Assembly (NCBI RefSeq): GCF_003116585.1
Contig: NZ_QEHM01000002.1
Span: 62,001-126,000, forward strand
Direction of reading: 5' to 3'
DNA from: Albibacillus kandeliae
GTDB taxonomy: Bacteria; Pseudomonadota; Alphaproteobacteria; Rhodobacterales; Rhodobacteraceae
Length of the DNA stretch: 64,000 nucleotides
The translations under genes were made by a program, and so were the position numbers. Positions 18,388 through 26,557 of the stretch are shown here, piece by piece. Position 1 is the first letter of the stretch. Each line of letters opens with the position of its first letter. The notes beneath the pieces were generated by a model, which saw nothing but the letters and a program-made list of their open reading frames with translations, did not search any database and was not told the DNA's origin.

Positions 18388-18876
18388 TCAGTCGTCGAGG
18401 GTTTCGAGATTGGTCAGGAAGAGCGAGAGCGCCTTGGTGAAGGTCGCGACCTCCCCGGCCGAGAGCCCCGCAAGCAGCCGCTTCTGACGATCGAGCGCCA
18501 GCGCGAGGATCTCGGCATGCAGGCGGCGCCCCGGATCGGTCAGCGACCACTCGGTGGGCCGGTCGGGCGCGGGGGCGGCCAGCCCCTTCTCTTCCAGCCG
18601 GCGCAGGCTGCGGCTCACTGCGGCCTTGTCGATGCCGATGGTACGGGCCGAGTGGCTGACCGTGCTGCCGGGCTCTCGCGTCAGCATCACCAGCATGCGC
18701 CAGTCCATCGCGCCGATGCCGAAGCGGTCCTGGAACAGGCGCGCGGATTGCCGGGTGAAACGGTTGGCGGCAAAGGTCAGCAGCACCGTGGGTGCCCGGC
18801 GGAAGCTGAGTGTGCGCGCCTCGGACTGGGGCACGTCGACGAGGAACAGCTCGTCGGGAAGGTCGTCGTCGGTCAT
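18388..18876 (-). CDS. MarR-family transcriptional regulator
   Basis: A 162-residue MarR-type winged-helix regulator. The recognition helix region reads STVSHSARTIGIDKAAVSRSLRRLEEKG, and the wing contains the basic PTEWSLTDPGRRL. It is divergent from the cytochrome P450 gene, with two tandem 17-bp near-palindromes in the gap. It therefore probably represses both genes and releases on binding a small hydrophobic ligand, possibly the P450 substrate (inference). Confidence 0.9.
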   Translation of the reverse strand: MTDDDLPDELFLVDVPQSEARTLSFRRAPTVLLTFAANRFTRQSARLFQDRFGIGAMDWRMLVMLTREPGSTVSHSARTIGIDKAAVSRSLRRLEEKGLAAPAPDRPTEWSLTDPGRRLHAEILALALDRQKRLLAGLSAGEVATFTKALSLFLTNLETLDD

Positions 18877-18922
18877 CTGTCGGGGTCTGCCTCTGCCGTG
18901 GTTCAGGCACTACATCAGAAAT

Positions 18923-18962
18923 GCGTTGACATGACAACGATTGAGGCGTTGACATGACAACG
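18923..18962. promoter_or_regulatory. Two tandem operators between marR and P450
   Basis: GCGTTGACATGACAACG occurs identically at 18923-18939 and 18946-18962, 23 bp apart (about two helical turns). Each copy is a near-perfect palindrome (CGTTGNCATGNCAACG), a shape common for MarR dimers. Each copy also contains TTGACA, a sigma70 -35 hexamer, so binding would compete with RNA polymerase. They lie 46 bp from the marR start and 27 bp from the P450 start. Confidence 0.75.
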
Positions 18963-18989
18963 GTCAAGCCTGGGAGGAGCTGAACCGCC

Positions 18990-20144
18990 ATGTCCGATGC
19001 ACCGGAATTCCACATCGATCTCGCCGCCTTCGCCGCCGATCCCTACCCGGCGCTGGCCCGGATGCGGGCGGAGGCGCCCATCGCCTACGTGCCGGAACTG
19101 GGTGCCACGCTGATCACCCGGCGCGACGACGTCCATGCCCAGGAAAAACGCATCGCGACCTTCTCCTCGCTCCAGCCCGAGGGGCTGATGACGCGGCTGA
19201 TGGGCGAGAACATGATGCGAAAGGACGGCGCCCCGCACATGGAGGAACGCCGCATCCTGTTTCCGGCGCTGAGCCCGCGCACGGTCCAGTCGCACTGGAA
19301 GGCGATTTTTGCCGCCCGCGCCGAGGCCATCCTTGCCGAGCTGAAACCGCGCGGAGCCTGCGACCTCGTCACCGATTTCGCCATGCCGGTCTCGGCCGAG
19401 GCGCTGAAGGCCATCACCGGGCTGACCGGCATGGCGGCGGCCCACATGGACCACGTCAGCCAGGCGATGATCGACGGCTGTGCCAACTATGCGGGCGACG
19501 CGCAGATCGAGGCGCGCTGCGACGCCGCCACGGCCTCGATCGACGCCCATATTACCGAGATGTGGGAGCAGCCGCCGGAGCGCTCGGCCCTTGCGGTGAT
19601 GATCGCGGGCGGGATGAGCGCCTACAGCACCCGCGCCAATATCAAGCTGATCATCTCGGGCGGCCAGAACGAGCCGCGCGACGCCATCGCCGGCACCGCC
19701 TGGGCCCTGCTCACCCATCCGGAGCAGCATGCGCTGATCCGCGAGGGGCGTCACAGCTACCAGGAGGCCTTTGCCGAATACGCCCGCTGGATCTCGCCCA
19801 TCGGCATGTCGCCGCGCCGCGTGGCACAGACCGACCGCGTGCGGGAGGTCACCTTCGACCCCGAGGACCGAGTGTTCCTGATGTTCTCCTCGGCCTGCCG
19901 GGACGAGGCGCATTTCGATGCCCCCGAGCGGTTCGACCTGACCCGCGACACCCAGGCCGCGATCAGTTTCGGCGCCGGGCCGCATTTCTGCGCCGGTGCC
20001 GCCGCCTCGCGCTGCCTGATCGCCGAGGTCGCCCTGCCGCTGCTGTTCAGCCACCTGCCGAACCTGCGCCTGACAGGCGAGGTGCCCTTCCGCGGCTGGG
20101 CCTTCCGCGGGCCCGTTCACATGCCCGTCGCCTGGGATATCTGA
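18990..20144 (+). CDS. Cytochrome P450
   Basis: A complete soluble bacterial P450 of 384 residues. The haem loop is FGAGPHFCAG with Cys334 as the axial ligand, and ExxR is E263-R266. The I-helix oxygen-activation motif, usually AGxET, reads SGGQNEPRD at 223-231, a variant in which an Asn-Glu pair stands where Asp/Glu-Thr is normal. GGAGGAG precedes the ATG. It is divergent from and probably controlled by the MarR gene. No ferredoxin or ferredoxin reductase is adjacent, so electrons must come from partners elsewhere. The substrate is unknown. Confidence 0.93.
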   Translation: MSDAPEFHIDLAAFAADPYPALARMRAEAPIAYVPELGATLITRRDDVHAQEKRIATFSSLQPEGLMTRLMGENMMRKDGAPHMEERRILFPALSPRTVQSHWKAIFAARAEAILAELKPRGACDLVTDFAMPVSAEALKAITGLTGMAAAHMDHVSQAMIDGCANYAGDAQIEARCDAATASIDAHITEMWEQPPERSALAVMIAGGMSAYSTRANIKLIISGGQNEPRDAIAGTAWALLTHPEQHALIREGRHSYQEAFAEYARWISPIGMSPRRVAQTDRVREVTFDPEDRVFLMFSSACRDEAHFDAPERFDLTRDTQAAISFGAGPHFCAGAAASRCLIAEVALPLLFSHLPNLRLTGEVPFRGWAFRGPVHMPVAWDI

Positions 20145-20181
20145 GCTTGCCCGCCCGCGCGCATCACCCCATATCTGGGTC

Positions 20182-20865
20182 ATGTTGCGTCTGACCCCGA
20201 TCCTGCTTGCCATCGCCTATGCGATCATCGCCTACCGCTTCTCGGCCTGGCGGACCCACCGCGAACTCGACGCCCGCTCGACCGAGCTGGCGGACCCCGA
20301 GCTGAAGCGGCTGACCGACCGCCTTGCCGCCAGCCTCGAAGTGGCGCGCGTGCCGGTCTTTGTCTACGAGATCGACCCGGTGAACGGGCTCGCCGCGCCC
20401 GACGGGCGAATCTTCATCACCCGCGGCTTCTATCGCAAGTACCGCAGCGGCGAGGTCAGCGGCGAGGAGCTGGCCTCGGTCATCGCCCATGAGCTTGGCC
20501 ACGTGGCCCTTGGCCACTCGCGCCGCCGGATGATCGACTTTTCCGGCCAGAACGCCATCCGCACCGTGCTGATGATGGTGCTGGGCCGCTTTGTCCCGGT
20601 GATCGGCCCCTGGCTCGCCGGGATGGTGACCTCGCTGCTGGCGGCGCGCCTGTCGCGTCAGGACGAGTACGAGGCCGACGCCTATGCCGCCGCGCTGCTC
20701 TGCAAGGCGGGGATCGGCATCGGGCCGCAGAAGTCCCTGTTCCGCAAGCTCGACGCGCTGACACAAAAGCGGGCGGGCGCGATTCCGGCCTGGCTGGTCA
20801 GCCACCCGAAGACCGAGGAACGCATCGCCGCGCTGGAACGGCTCGAGGCGCGCTGGGAGGCCTGA
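20182..20865 (+). CDS. M48-family zinc metallopeptidase
   Basis: A 227-residue HtpX/Ste24-like peptidase. One N-terminal hydrophobic helix (about 3-20) would anchor it in the inner membrane. HELGH at 103-107 gives two zinc histidines and the catalytic Glu; the third ligand is probably the Glu in QDEYEADAYA. It would degrade misfolded membrane or periplasmic proteins. It is short, with a single anchor, unlike HtpX with four membrane segments. It starts 37 bp after the P450 but is probably independent of it in function. Confidence 0.87.
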   Translation: MLRLTPILLAIAYAIIAYRFSAWRTHRELDARSTELADPELKRLTDRLAASLEVARVPVFVYEIDPVNGLAAPDGRIFITRGFYRKYRSGEVSGEELASVIAHELGHVALGHSRRRMIDFSGQNAIRTVLMMVLGRFVPVIGPWLAGMVTSLLAARLSRQDEYEADAYAAALLCKAGIGIGPQKSLFRKLDALTQKRAGAIPAWLVSHPKTEERIAALERLEARWEA

Positions 20866-20947
20866 GCCCGCCCCGGGGCTTGCATGTGGCCCGGTTTCGG
20901 CATTCTCTGCGGGCAGTTGGCAAGACCCGCGCAGAAAGGACCGTTCC

Positions 20948-21865
20948 ATGACCCTGCCCCCGGATGACTTCAACCCGCACGTCGGCAAGGCCATCGACCT
21001 CTCTCCCGGCGTCCGCCGCATCGTCGCGCCCAATCCCTCGCCGATGACCTATCGGGGCACCAACACCTACCTCGTGGGCACCGGCGACATCGCGGTGATC
21101 GACCCGGGCCCGGAGAGCGAGGCCCACCTCGAGGCGATCCTCGCCGCGCTGGCGCCGGGGCAGCGCATCAGCCACATCGTGGTGACCCACAGCCACCTCG
21201 ACCATTCGCCGCTGGCCGCGCCGCTCAAGGCGCGCACCGGCGCGCCCGTGCTGGCCTTTGGCGGGCCCGAGGCCGGCCGGAGCCCGGTGATGCAGGATCT
21301 GGCCGCCGCGGGCCTTGCCGGCGGCGGAGAGGGCATCGACCATGCCTTTGCGCCCGACCGGACGCTCTCCGATGGCGAGACGATCGAGGGCGACGGCTGG
21401 GCGCTGGAGGTCATCCACACGCCCGGGCACCTTGGCAACCACATCGCGCTGGGGATGGGCGACGCCTGCTTCACCGCCGATCACGTGATGGGCTGGGCGA
21501 CCTCGCTGGTGTCTCCCCCCGATGGCGACCTCACCGACTTCATGGCCTCCTGCCGCCGCCTGCGCGCGCGCGACTGGTCGGTCTTCCACCCCGGCCACGG
21601 CGCGCCGGTCGACACCCCCGCCGCGCGGCTCGACTGGCTGATCGCACACCGCCTCTCGCGCGAGGACTCGATTCTGGCCACCCTGGCCGACGGCCCGGCC
21701 ACCGCACGCACCCTGGCCGAGCGGATCTACACCGAAACACCCCCTGCCCTGATCCCTGCCGCCGAGCGGAATGTCTTTGCTCATCTCGTTGATCTTATGG
21801 GAAAATCACTGGTTTCCCCGCAAGACAGACTGGCCGCCACGGCGGTTTTCGAGCGGATCGCGTAA
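20948..21865 (+). CDS. Metallo-beta-lactamase-fold hydrolase (LACTB2-like)
   Basis: A 305-residue protein with the metal-binding THSHLDH motif (His81, His83, Asp85, His86), the fold-typical GTNTYLVG and DPGP segments, and a C-terminal winged-helix-like extension (LDWLIAHRLSREDSILATLA). This layout matches the LACTB2/glyoxalase-II-like group, whose members act as endoribonucleases or thioester hydrolases. The substrate is not decidable. The preceding AGAAAGGACCG fits a ribosome-binding site. It is the last backbone protein gene before tRNA-Asn. Confidence 0.88.
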   Translation: MTLPPDDFNPHVGKAIDLSPGVRRIVAPNPSPMTYRGTNTYLVGTGDIAVIDPGPESEAHLEAILAALAPGQRISHIVVTHSHLDHSPLAAPLKARTGAPVLAFGGPEAGRSPVMQDLAAAGLAGGGEGIDHAFAPDRTLSDGETIEGDGWALEVIHTPGHLGNHIALGMGDACFTADHVMGWATSLVSPPDGDLTDFMASCRRLRARDWSVFHPGHGAPVDTPAARLDWLIAHRLSREDSILATLADGPATARTLAERIYTETPPALIPAAERNVFAHLVDLMGKSLVSPQDRLAATAVFERIA

Positions 21866-21943
21866 GAAGATCGGAAAAAATTCGGAAACCGGGCAAAACG
21901 TGCTTGCCCCCCCAAAACACCGTTGCTATATCGCCCGCACCGT

Positions 21944-22018
21944 TCCGGCGTAGCTCAGCGGTAGAGCAGTTGACTGTTAATCAATTGGTCGTAGGTTCGA
22001 TCCCTACCGCCGGAGCCA
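21944..22018 (+). tRNA. tRNA-Asn(GUU)
   Basis: A 75-nt cloverleaf including the encoded CCA. The acceptor arms TCCGGCG and CGCCGGA pair perfectly. The anticodon loop is CTGTTAA with anticodon GTT. The T arm is GTAGGTTCGATCCCTAC. The 3' 45 bp are duplicated at 41555-41599, showing that this tRNA is the integration site of the island to its right. Confidence 0.97.
21974..22018. repeat. attL: 45-bp direct repeat within tRNA-Asn
   Basis: The stretch from the anticodon loop to the CCA end is identical, base for base over 45 bp, to 41555-41599. The flanking bases differ on both sides. The tRNA remains intact here, so the repeat on this side restored the 3' half on integration. Confidence 0.95.
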
Positions 22019-22025
22019 TAAAAAG

Positions 22026-22057
22026 CCCTTAAGTCTTAATGACTTGAGGGTTTTTTT
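22026..22057 (+). terminator. Rho-independent terminator after tRNA-Asn
   Basis: CCCTTAAGTC and GACTTGAGGG form a 10-bp stem (one G-U pair) with a 5-nt loop, followed by seven T. It lies just inside the island. No equivalent hairpin follows the right-hand repeat, so the island seems to supply the tRNA with its terminator. Confidence 0.85.
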
Positions 22058-22084
22058 GTAGATTAGACACCCCAATAGATTCCT

Positions 22085-22107
22085 ACCTTGTCACCGGATT
22101 TGTAATC
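22085..22107. repeat. Putative integrase arm-type site, left end
   Basis: TTGTCACCGGATTTGT (22088-22103) is shared exactly with 41392-41407 near the other end of the island. At the right end it is part of a GGATTTGTCACC tandem repeat. Short direct repeats near both att sites are typical of arm sites bound by tyrosine integrases. Confidence 0.5.
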
Positions 22108-22259
22108 ATATCTTCTACCCAAGATGTGCCGACGAAACGTTTGTGTGGTCATACCCCTCAACCGAGCAAGCAGTAGATCGCCAAGAACGTGCTTCTAGGG
22201 CGATGAAGAATTTTTATGGCAATGAAATTAGAGCCCGCCAGACGTAAAGTTCTCCAAGT

Positions 22260-22843
22260 TTGTTACGTCTCATGGCCAGACACTGCCGCTCTATGGGAAT
22301 GCGAACTCAGGCCTCCCAGCAGGTAGGGGTATGTCTTGTGCCCCTTCGCGCGCTTGCTCGTGTTCAACTTCTGATAGATCGGCATCAAGCGCATGAGCCG
22401 CATCAGCGTCCGGATGCGTTTCTGGTTCACGGAATGCCCCTCGATCTGCAGGTGCCAGATCCTCTGCCGTCTCACTTGGAGGGCCAGGGCTTGAGCTTTC
22501 GCGAAAAAACGTTGGCGACGGCTAGTTCTCCGATCTTGGCGTGCAGCGACCGCACCGTCTCCTCATCGATCTCGGCCTTCTTCTTCCCGCCGCGTTCGAA
22601 GATGTCCGGCGCGCCCTCCAGCAACGCCTTCTTCCAGTGATGGATCATCGTCGGATGCACACCGTATTCCGCGGCCAGCTCCGACACGGCGCGCTTGCCC
22701 TTCAAGGCTTCCAGCACCACGCGAGCCTTGAAGCCCGCTTCGTGGTTTCAGCGTTTCAACATGTTCTGATCTCCTCGTTTCTGGAGACCAGCAGACGTCA
22801 GATCATAGCTTCCGTCACTGTCCAGTTTTCGGTGAGGGGCTCA
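22260..22843 (-). mobile_element. Decayed IS3-family insertion sequence
   Basis: On the minus strand, OrfA begins at ATG 22762 but its fifth codon is TGA. It continues as a normal IS3-type helix-turn-helix protein (RAVSELAAEYGVHPTMIHHW) to 22472. A fragment of OrfB (QIEGHSVNQKRIRTLMRLM, then PIYQKLNTSKRAKG) follows at 22263-22460 with the start of its catalytic domain deleted and no DDE residues left. The outer end appears to be TGAGCCCCTCACC ending at 22843. The element is dead. From 22108 to 22259 nothing is recognised. Confidence 0.75.
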
Positions 22844-23100
22844 GACATCCATGCCCGGGAGCAAAGCGCCCTGAACTCCCTCGATGAAATCCGGGGAAAC
22901 CGGTAGCAAGTGTCAGAATCGGAACACTAGGGTTCGGGGCAAGCGCAGCGCGTCGCCAAAGTCCACATCCTCGCGATACAATCCTCGGCACTTGATTTGG
23001 CGAAGGCACCACTTTAGCTTATGCGTATTCTCTTTGTACACTGCAATCGGATACCGCCCTCCCAATGAATCTTAAAAAGTTACCAGTAGCGCATTAATCA

Positions 23101-24216
23101 ATGACGAAAAATTCTCATACAGCGTCCGATGCGAAGGGAACTAGAATCCTTGTTGTCATCGGACCACTCAGCGGTCGGGGTGGAATTGAAACTTGTCTGC
23201 GTAGCATCGCGGATGAGGCCGAGCGGTTCGGCGATAGTGTTCATATCCTCGCACTCTCGCCAAGCTGGGTAGATGGGAGCTGGCACCGGGAGCTGAGTTA
23301 TCGCGAGGTGACGAATGGCAGCAATAGCCTCAAAATCCAAGTTTTTAGTGGAATTCTCCCCATCCTACGTGAGATTCGCAGGGTCGAGCCGGATGTTATC
23401 GTCACAATTTATAGTTCTTTGATACCTACTAGTCGCTTGGCTAGTGCATTGTCTGGCCGGCACCTGCCGATCGTGAGCTGGCTGCATTTCTCTATGGCAA
23501 TTTCTCAGAGAACAAGCCTTCTGCGCTATGCTCAAGGTCACATCTGCATTAGCTCAGAAATCACAGAAAGTGTTCGAGGGTTGTCAGGGATTGACAACGA
23601 TAAGGTGTTTCAAGTGTTCAACGGCGTTGACGTTTCGTCCGCTGAAGTGGTCCCTCGAAGCGAGGAAGGTCCACTTCGTCTGGTCTACGTTGGTCGCCTC
23701 ATGATTGGTAAACAAAAGCGGACAGATCTTCTTCTGAAGTTGCTCTCACAGGTGAATGGGAGTTGGCACCTTGACGTAATTGGGAGTGGTGATGATGAAC
23801 CACTTCTAAAATCTCTGGCCATAGAGTTGGGAATACTAGAAAGGATCACTTGGCACGGATGGCAGGCTGATCCTTGGTCTGCATTGCATTCCGCAGATGT
23901 CCTGCTCTTGACCTCGGCGTTCGAAGGTTTCCCTATGGTTTTGTTGGAGGCTACTGCCAGAGGCATTCCTTGCATTAGCGTCGACTGCCGCTCCGGTCCT
24001 TCCGACATTATTGATGAAGGAAAGAACGGCTGGCTCGTGCCAATGAATGCTGAAGAAATATTTACCTCAAGGGTGCAGGAGATTGTCAACGAAAGAGAGC
24101 GCCTTCCGTCGATTGAAATGGTTTGCAGCACCGCTGAACGTTTCTCAATCACTGAATCATATAAGGGCTTCAAGCGGGCGGTTTCGCAGACAATTTTTGG
24201 TTTGCCACGTGCCTAG
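23101..24216 (+). CDS. Glycosyltransferase family 4 (WaaB-like)
   Basis: A 371-residue retaining GT-B glycosyltransferase. The C-terminal nucleotide-sugar domain carries the family 4 ExxxxxxxE motif in SAFEGFPMVLLEATARG. The N-terminal GPLSGRGGIETCL is the acceptor-side glycine loop. It is similar to lipopolysaccharide 1,6-galactosyltransferases (WaaB) and to capsule enzymes. It would add a sugar to a lipid-linked oligosaccharide on the cytoplasmic face of the inner membrane. First gene of the plus-strand half of the polysaccharide cluster. It is AT-richer than the backbone. Donor and acceptor are unknown. The 257 bp before it (22844-23100) hold no recognisable gene. Confidence 0.88.
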   Translation: MTKNSHTASDAKGTRILVVIGPLSGRGGIETCLRSIADEAERFGDSVHILALSPSWVDGSWHRELSYREVTNGSNSLKIQVFSGILPILREIRRVEPDVIVTIYSSLIPTSRLASALSGRHLPIVSWLHFSMAISQRTSLLRYAQGHICISSEITESVRGLSGIDNDKVFQVFNGVDVSSAEVVPRSEEGPLRLVYVGRLMIGKQKRTDLLLKLLSQVNGSWHLDVIGSGDDEPLLKSLAIELGILERITWHGWQADPWSALHSADVLLLTSAFEGFPMVLLEATARGIPCISVDCRSGPSDIIDEGKNGWLVPMNAEEIFTSRVQEIVNERERLPSIEMVCSTAERFSITESYKGFKRAVSQTIFGLPRA

Positions 24217-24272
24217 TGTTCCCCGCCTGACTTAGTATTCCCATTCTGGATCCGGCGTGCCACTTTCGGTAC

Positions 24273-24362
24273 ATGAGACGCGATGACATTTGCCTGTATC
24301 TGAACCCAGACGACCGTACCGAATTCCTGGCTCTGTCCGGTGACCGCAACCTGAAACTCTGA
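24273..24362 (+). pseudogene. IS630-family transposase N-terminal fragment
   Basis: A 29-codon open stretch reading MRRDDICLYLNPDDRTEFLA and on to a stop resembles the first residues of IS630-type transposases of Rhodobacteraceae, which normally continue for more than 300 residues. The rest is missing, so this is a relic splitting the polysaccharide operon between the GT4 and the sulfotransferase fragment. The match is by recall of the family and short. Confidence 0.45.
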
Positions 24363-24376
24363 GTGTTAGGGCTTTT

Positions 24377-24859
24377 ATGATTGTATCGCGCGCACTCGGC
24401 TTTGTCTTAACGCACAATCCCAAGGTGGCAGGAACATCTGTTCGAGATTCTCTTGAACCCCTACACGATACGCCTTTCGACTTTTCCAACAGTTACCCCG
24501 ATCCGCTGACCGGAGAGCGCACCATTGATTGCAGCCATGTCGGCACTCATGAATTCCCACATTTTTACCCAGACATCTTGCAGACGACCCTTCCGATGCC
24601 ATTTTTTGCTCTGTACGGCGATACCAAGAGCCGTTTTCTGGCGGCGGTCAATCAATACTCCAAAATGTACAGCGAGGTGGACATACGCTTCGCGGACACC
24701 ACGCGCGAAAATCTGCAACCTGAGGTACGTCATAGCCTCAACGACCCCGACCTTGAGCCGTTTGACAGTTTTATTGCACGGCTTAATGCGAAAAACTTCA
24801 ATCACTTCCGCGCCCTCGGGACACTTTTCGACCGTGTTCATGAAACTATTACGGCCTGA
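24377..24859 (+). CDS. Sulfotransferase-like protein, probably truncated
   Basis: 160 residues. NPKVAGTSVRDSLEPL near the N terminus corresponds to the PAPS 5'-phosphosulfate loop (PKxxGTS) of carbohydrate sulfotransferases. FFALYGDTKSRFLAAVNQYS corresponds to the 3'-phosphate-binding segment (usually VRDPxERFxSxY), but the R-D-P part is degraded to GDT. The usual length is 220-300 residues, so the C-terminal acceptor region is missing. It starts just after the IS630 relic. Probably an inactive remnant of a gene that once sulfated the polysaccharide. A shortened active form cannot be excluded. Confidence 0.55.
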   Translation: MIVSRALGFVLTHNPKVAGTSVRDSLEPLHDTPFDFSNSYPDPLTGERTIDCSHVGTHEFPHFYPDILQTTLPMPFFALYGDTKSRFLAAVNQYSKMYSEVDIRFADTTRENLQPEVRHSLNDPDLEPFDSFIARLNAKNFNHFRALGTLFDRVHETITA

Positions 24860-24863
24860 CAGA

Positions 24864-25433
24864 ATGACTAATGACCAAGGGGTAACCCTTCCTGCCGATC
24901 GAGCTTATTTTTCCTTCAAACACAAATTTCTTCGTGCGATTTGGTCCATGACCTGGCTGATTTTTGCAAGTTGGACCCCTAAGAAGTTAGCTCCATGGAG
25001 GTGCTTTCTGTTGCGTTTGTTTGGTGCAACAATTGAAAGGAATTCGGATGTCCGAGGCTCGGCGCGCGTTTGGTACCCTCCGAACCTACATATGGCCTCT
25101 CACTGCATCCTCGCTGACGGGGTGCAATGCTACAACATGGCTCCTATCCGGCTCCATCTGAGCACGATCGTTTCGCAACGCGCGTTCCTCTGCGGCGGCA
25201 CGCATGATTACACGAAAGGGGATCATCCCTTGGTCACAGGCGCGATTGAAATCGGTCCTCATGCCTGGATCGCGGCTGAAGCCTTTGTCGGGCCGGGAAC
25301 CATCGTCTCCGAGGGCTGTGTCATTGGCGCGCGTGCGGTCGTGAACGGGCGTCTTGAGCCTTGGAGTGTGTATGCAGGCAATCCGGCCAAGCGGATCAAG
25401 GAGCGCTTGATCGAATGGAAAGAGCCTTCTTGA
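24864..25433 (+). CDS. WcaF-like O-acetyltransferase (left-handed beta-helix)
   Basis: A 189-residue hexapeptide-repeat acyltransferase. The C-terminal half shows repeated [LIV]-G-x(4) rungs (IEIGPHAWIAAEAFVGPGTI, then VSEGCVIGARAVVNG) and ends AGNPAKRIKER, typical of WcaF/colanic-acid and NodL-type acetyltransferases. It would acetylate a sugar hydroxyl from acetyl-CoA. ATG 24864 is preferred, with ATG 24840 as an alternative that would overlap the preceding gene. Its stop overlaps the next start by one base (TGATG), so it is coupled to the GT4 that follows. Confidence 0.8.
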   Translation: MTNDQGVTLPADRAYFSFKHKFLRAIWSMTWLIFASWTPKKLAPWRCFLLRLFGATIERNSDVRGSARVWYPPNLHMASHCILADGVQCYNMAPIRLHLSTIVSQRAFLCGGTHDYTKGDHPLVTGAIEIGPHAWIAAEAFVGPGTIVSEGCVIGARAVVNGRLEPWSVYAGNPAKRIKERLIEWKEPS

Positions 25434-26557
25434 TGAGAATACTTCATGTAACACCAACATATTACCCGAATGTTGGAGGGATCGAATCGGTCATCCGCAA
25501 CATGTGCCGCGAATTGAAGGAACGCGGACACGACGTCGCCGTCGCGCATCTTGAAACCGGCCTGACGCAAGGCCAGGACCACGATGAAGAATGTGACATC
25601 CCTATCTACCAGATACCGCTCCTTGGGCACCGTCTGCTCGGATTGGCGCCAGGTCTTCGCAAGATTGCAAAGAATTATGAGATTTTACATGTTCACGATC
25701 CGCAACTCATGGCGATTACGGGTTCAGTCCTAATCTATGCTCTCAACTTGCCCCGCGTCTTAAGCTCCCACGGCTTTTTCGGGCATACGAAAAGTCTTGC
25801 GCAGTTCAAGGCGGTGCACCAGAAACTGGCGTTCCCGCGTCTTTTAGAGTCTTACCATTCGGTGCTTGCGTCCAGTAAAAGCGATTTTGCTCACGCATCC
25901 GCCTACGCAGATAACATTGAACTGTTCGAGAATGGCATCAATGTCGCAGCCTTTGCGCCTCAAGAGCCGCTGACTTGCAAGGACATGCATCGTTGGATTT
26001 ATTGGGGCCGCATTTCCCGGAACAAACGTCCCGACTTGCTTGTGGATTTAGTCAAGGCCTGTGCGGATCGGGGCCACAACATCCATCTGACGATTACTGG
26101 CCGTCCGTTCGACGACATGCAAAGCGTCTTGGAGACACGTCTGGCAGACCTCGACATGCCAGATCACTTCGACCTGCGTCCCCCCATGGATGATGCCGCG
26201 CTCAAAGCCGCCATGGCGCCGGCGGGCCTCTTCGCTTCCGCCTCAGAATATGAAGGCTTCGGCCTCACGTTTGTCGAGGCAATGGCCGCAGGTCTCGGCA
26301 TCATTTGCCGAGATGTTGAGCCCATGTCGGAATTCGCCAACAGCTCTGGCGCCGGGATCGCCGTTGATTTCAAGAATATGGGTCAGGCCGCGGCACAGAT
26401 CTGCGACTTCCTAGATCAAAACGCCAACACCATAAGCGCGTCAGCGCACTCATTCGCGGCCAAATACAATTGGTCCGACAAAATGCGCGATTTGGAACGC
26501 TTCTACGAGAACGCGATTTCGGCTCACAACACGCCCTCTTCCGCCAAAAGAGCATAG
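25433..26557 (+). CDS. Glycosyltransferase family 4
   Basis: A 374-residue GT-B enzyme beginning MRILHVTPTYYPNVGGIESV, with the family 4 double-glutamate motif in SEYEGFGLTFVEAMAAG. Fold and length are typical of enzymes extending an O-antigen or exopolysaccharide repeat unit. It shares one base with the acetyltransferase stop. Its last 34 bp overlap the end of the convergent GT2 gene. Sugar specificity is unknown. Confidence 0.9.
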   Translation: MRILHVTPTYYPNVGGIESVIRNMCRELKERGHDVAVAHLETGLTQGQDHDEECDIPIYQIPLLGHRLLGLAPGLRKIAKNYEILHVHDPQLMAITGSVLIYALNLPRVLSSHGFFGHTKSLAQFKAVHQKLAFPRLLESYHSVLASSKSDFAHASAYADNIELFENGINVAAFAPQEPLTCKDMHRWIYWGRISRNKRPDLLVDLVKACADRGHNIHLTITGRPFDDMQSVLETRLADLDMPDHFDLRPPMDDAALKAAMAPAGLFASASEYEGFGLTFVEAMAAGLGIICRDVEPMSEFANSSGAGIAVDFKNMGQAAAQICDFLDQNANTISASAHSFAAKYNWSDKMRDLERFYENAISAHNTPSSAKRA

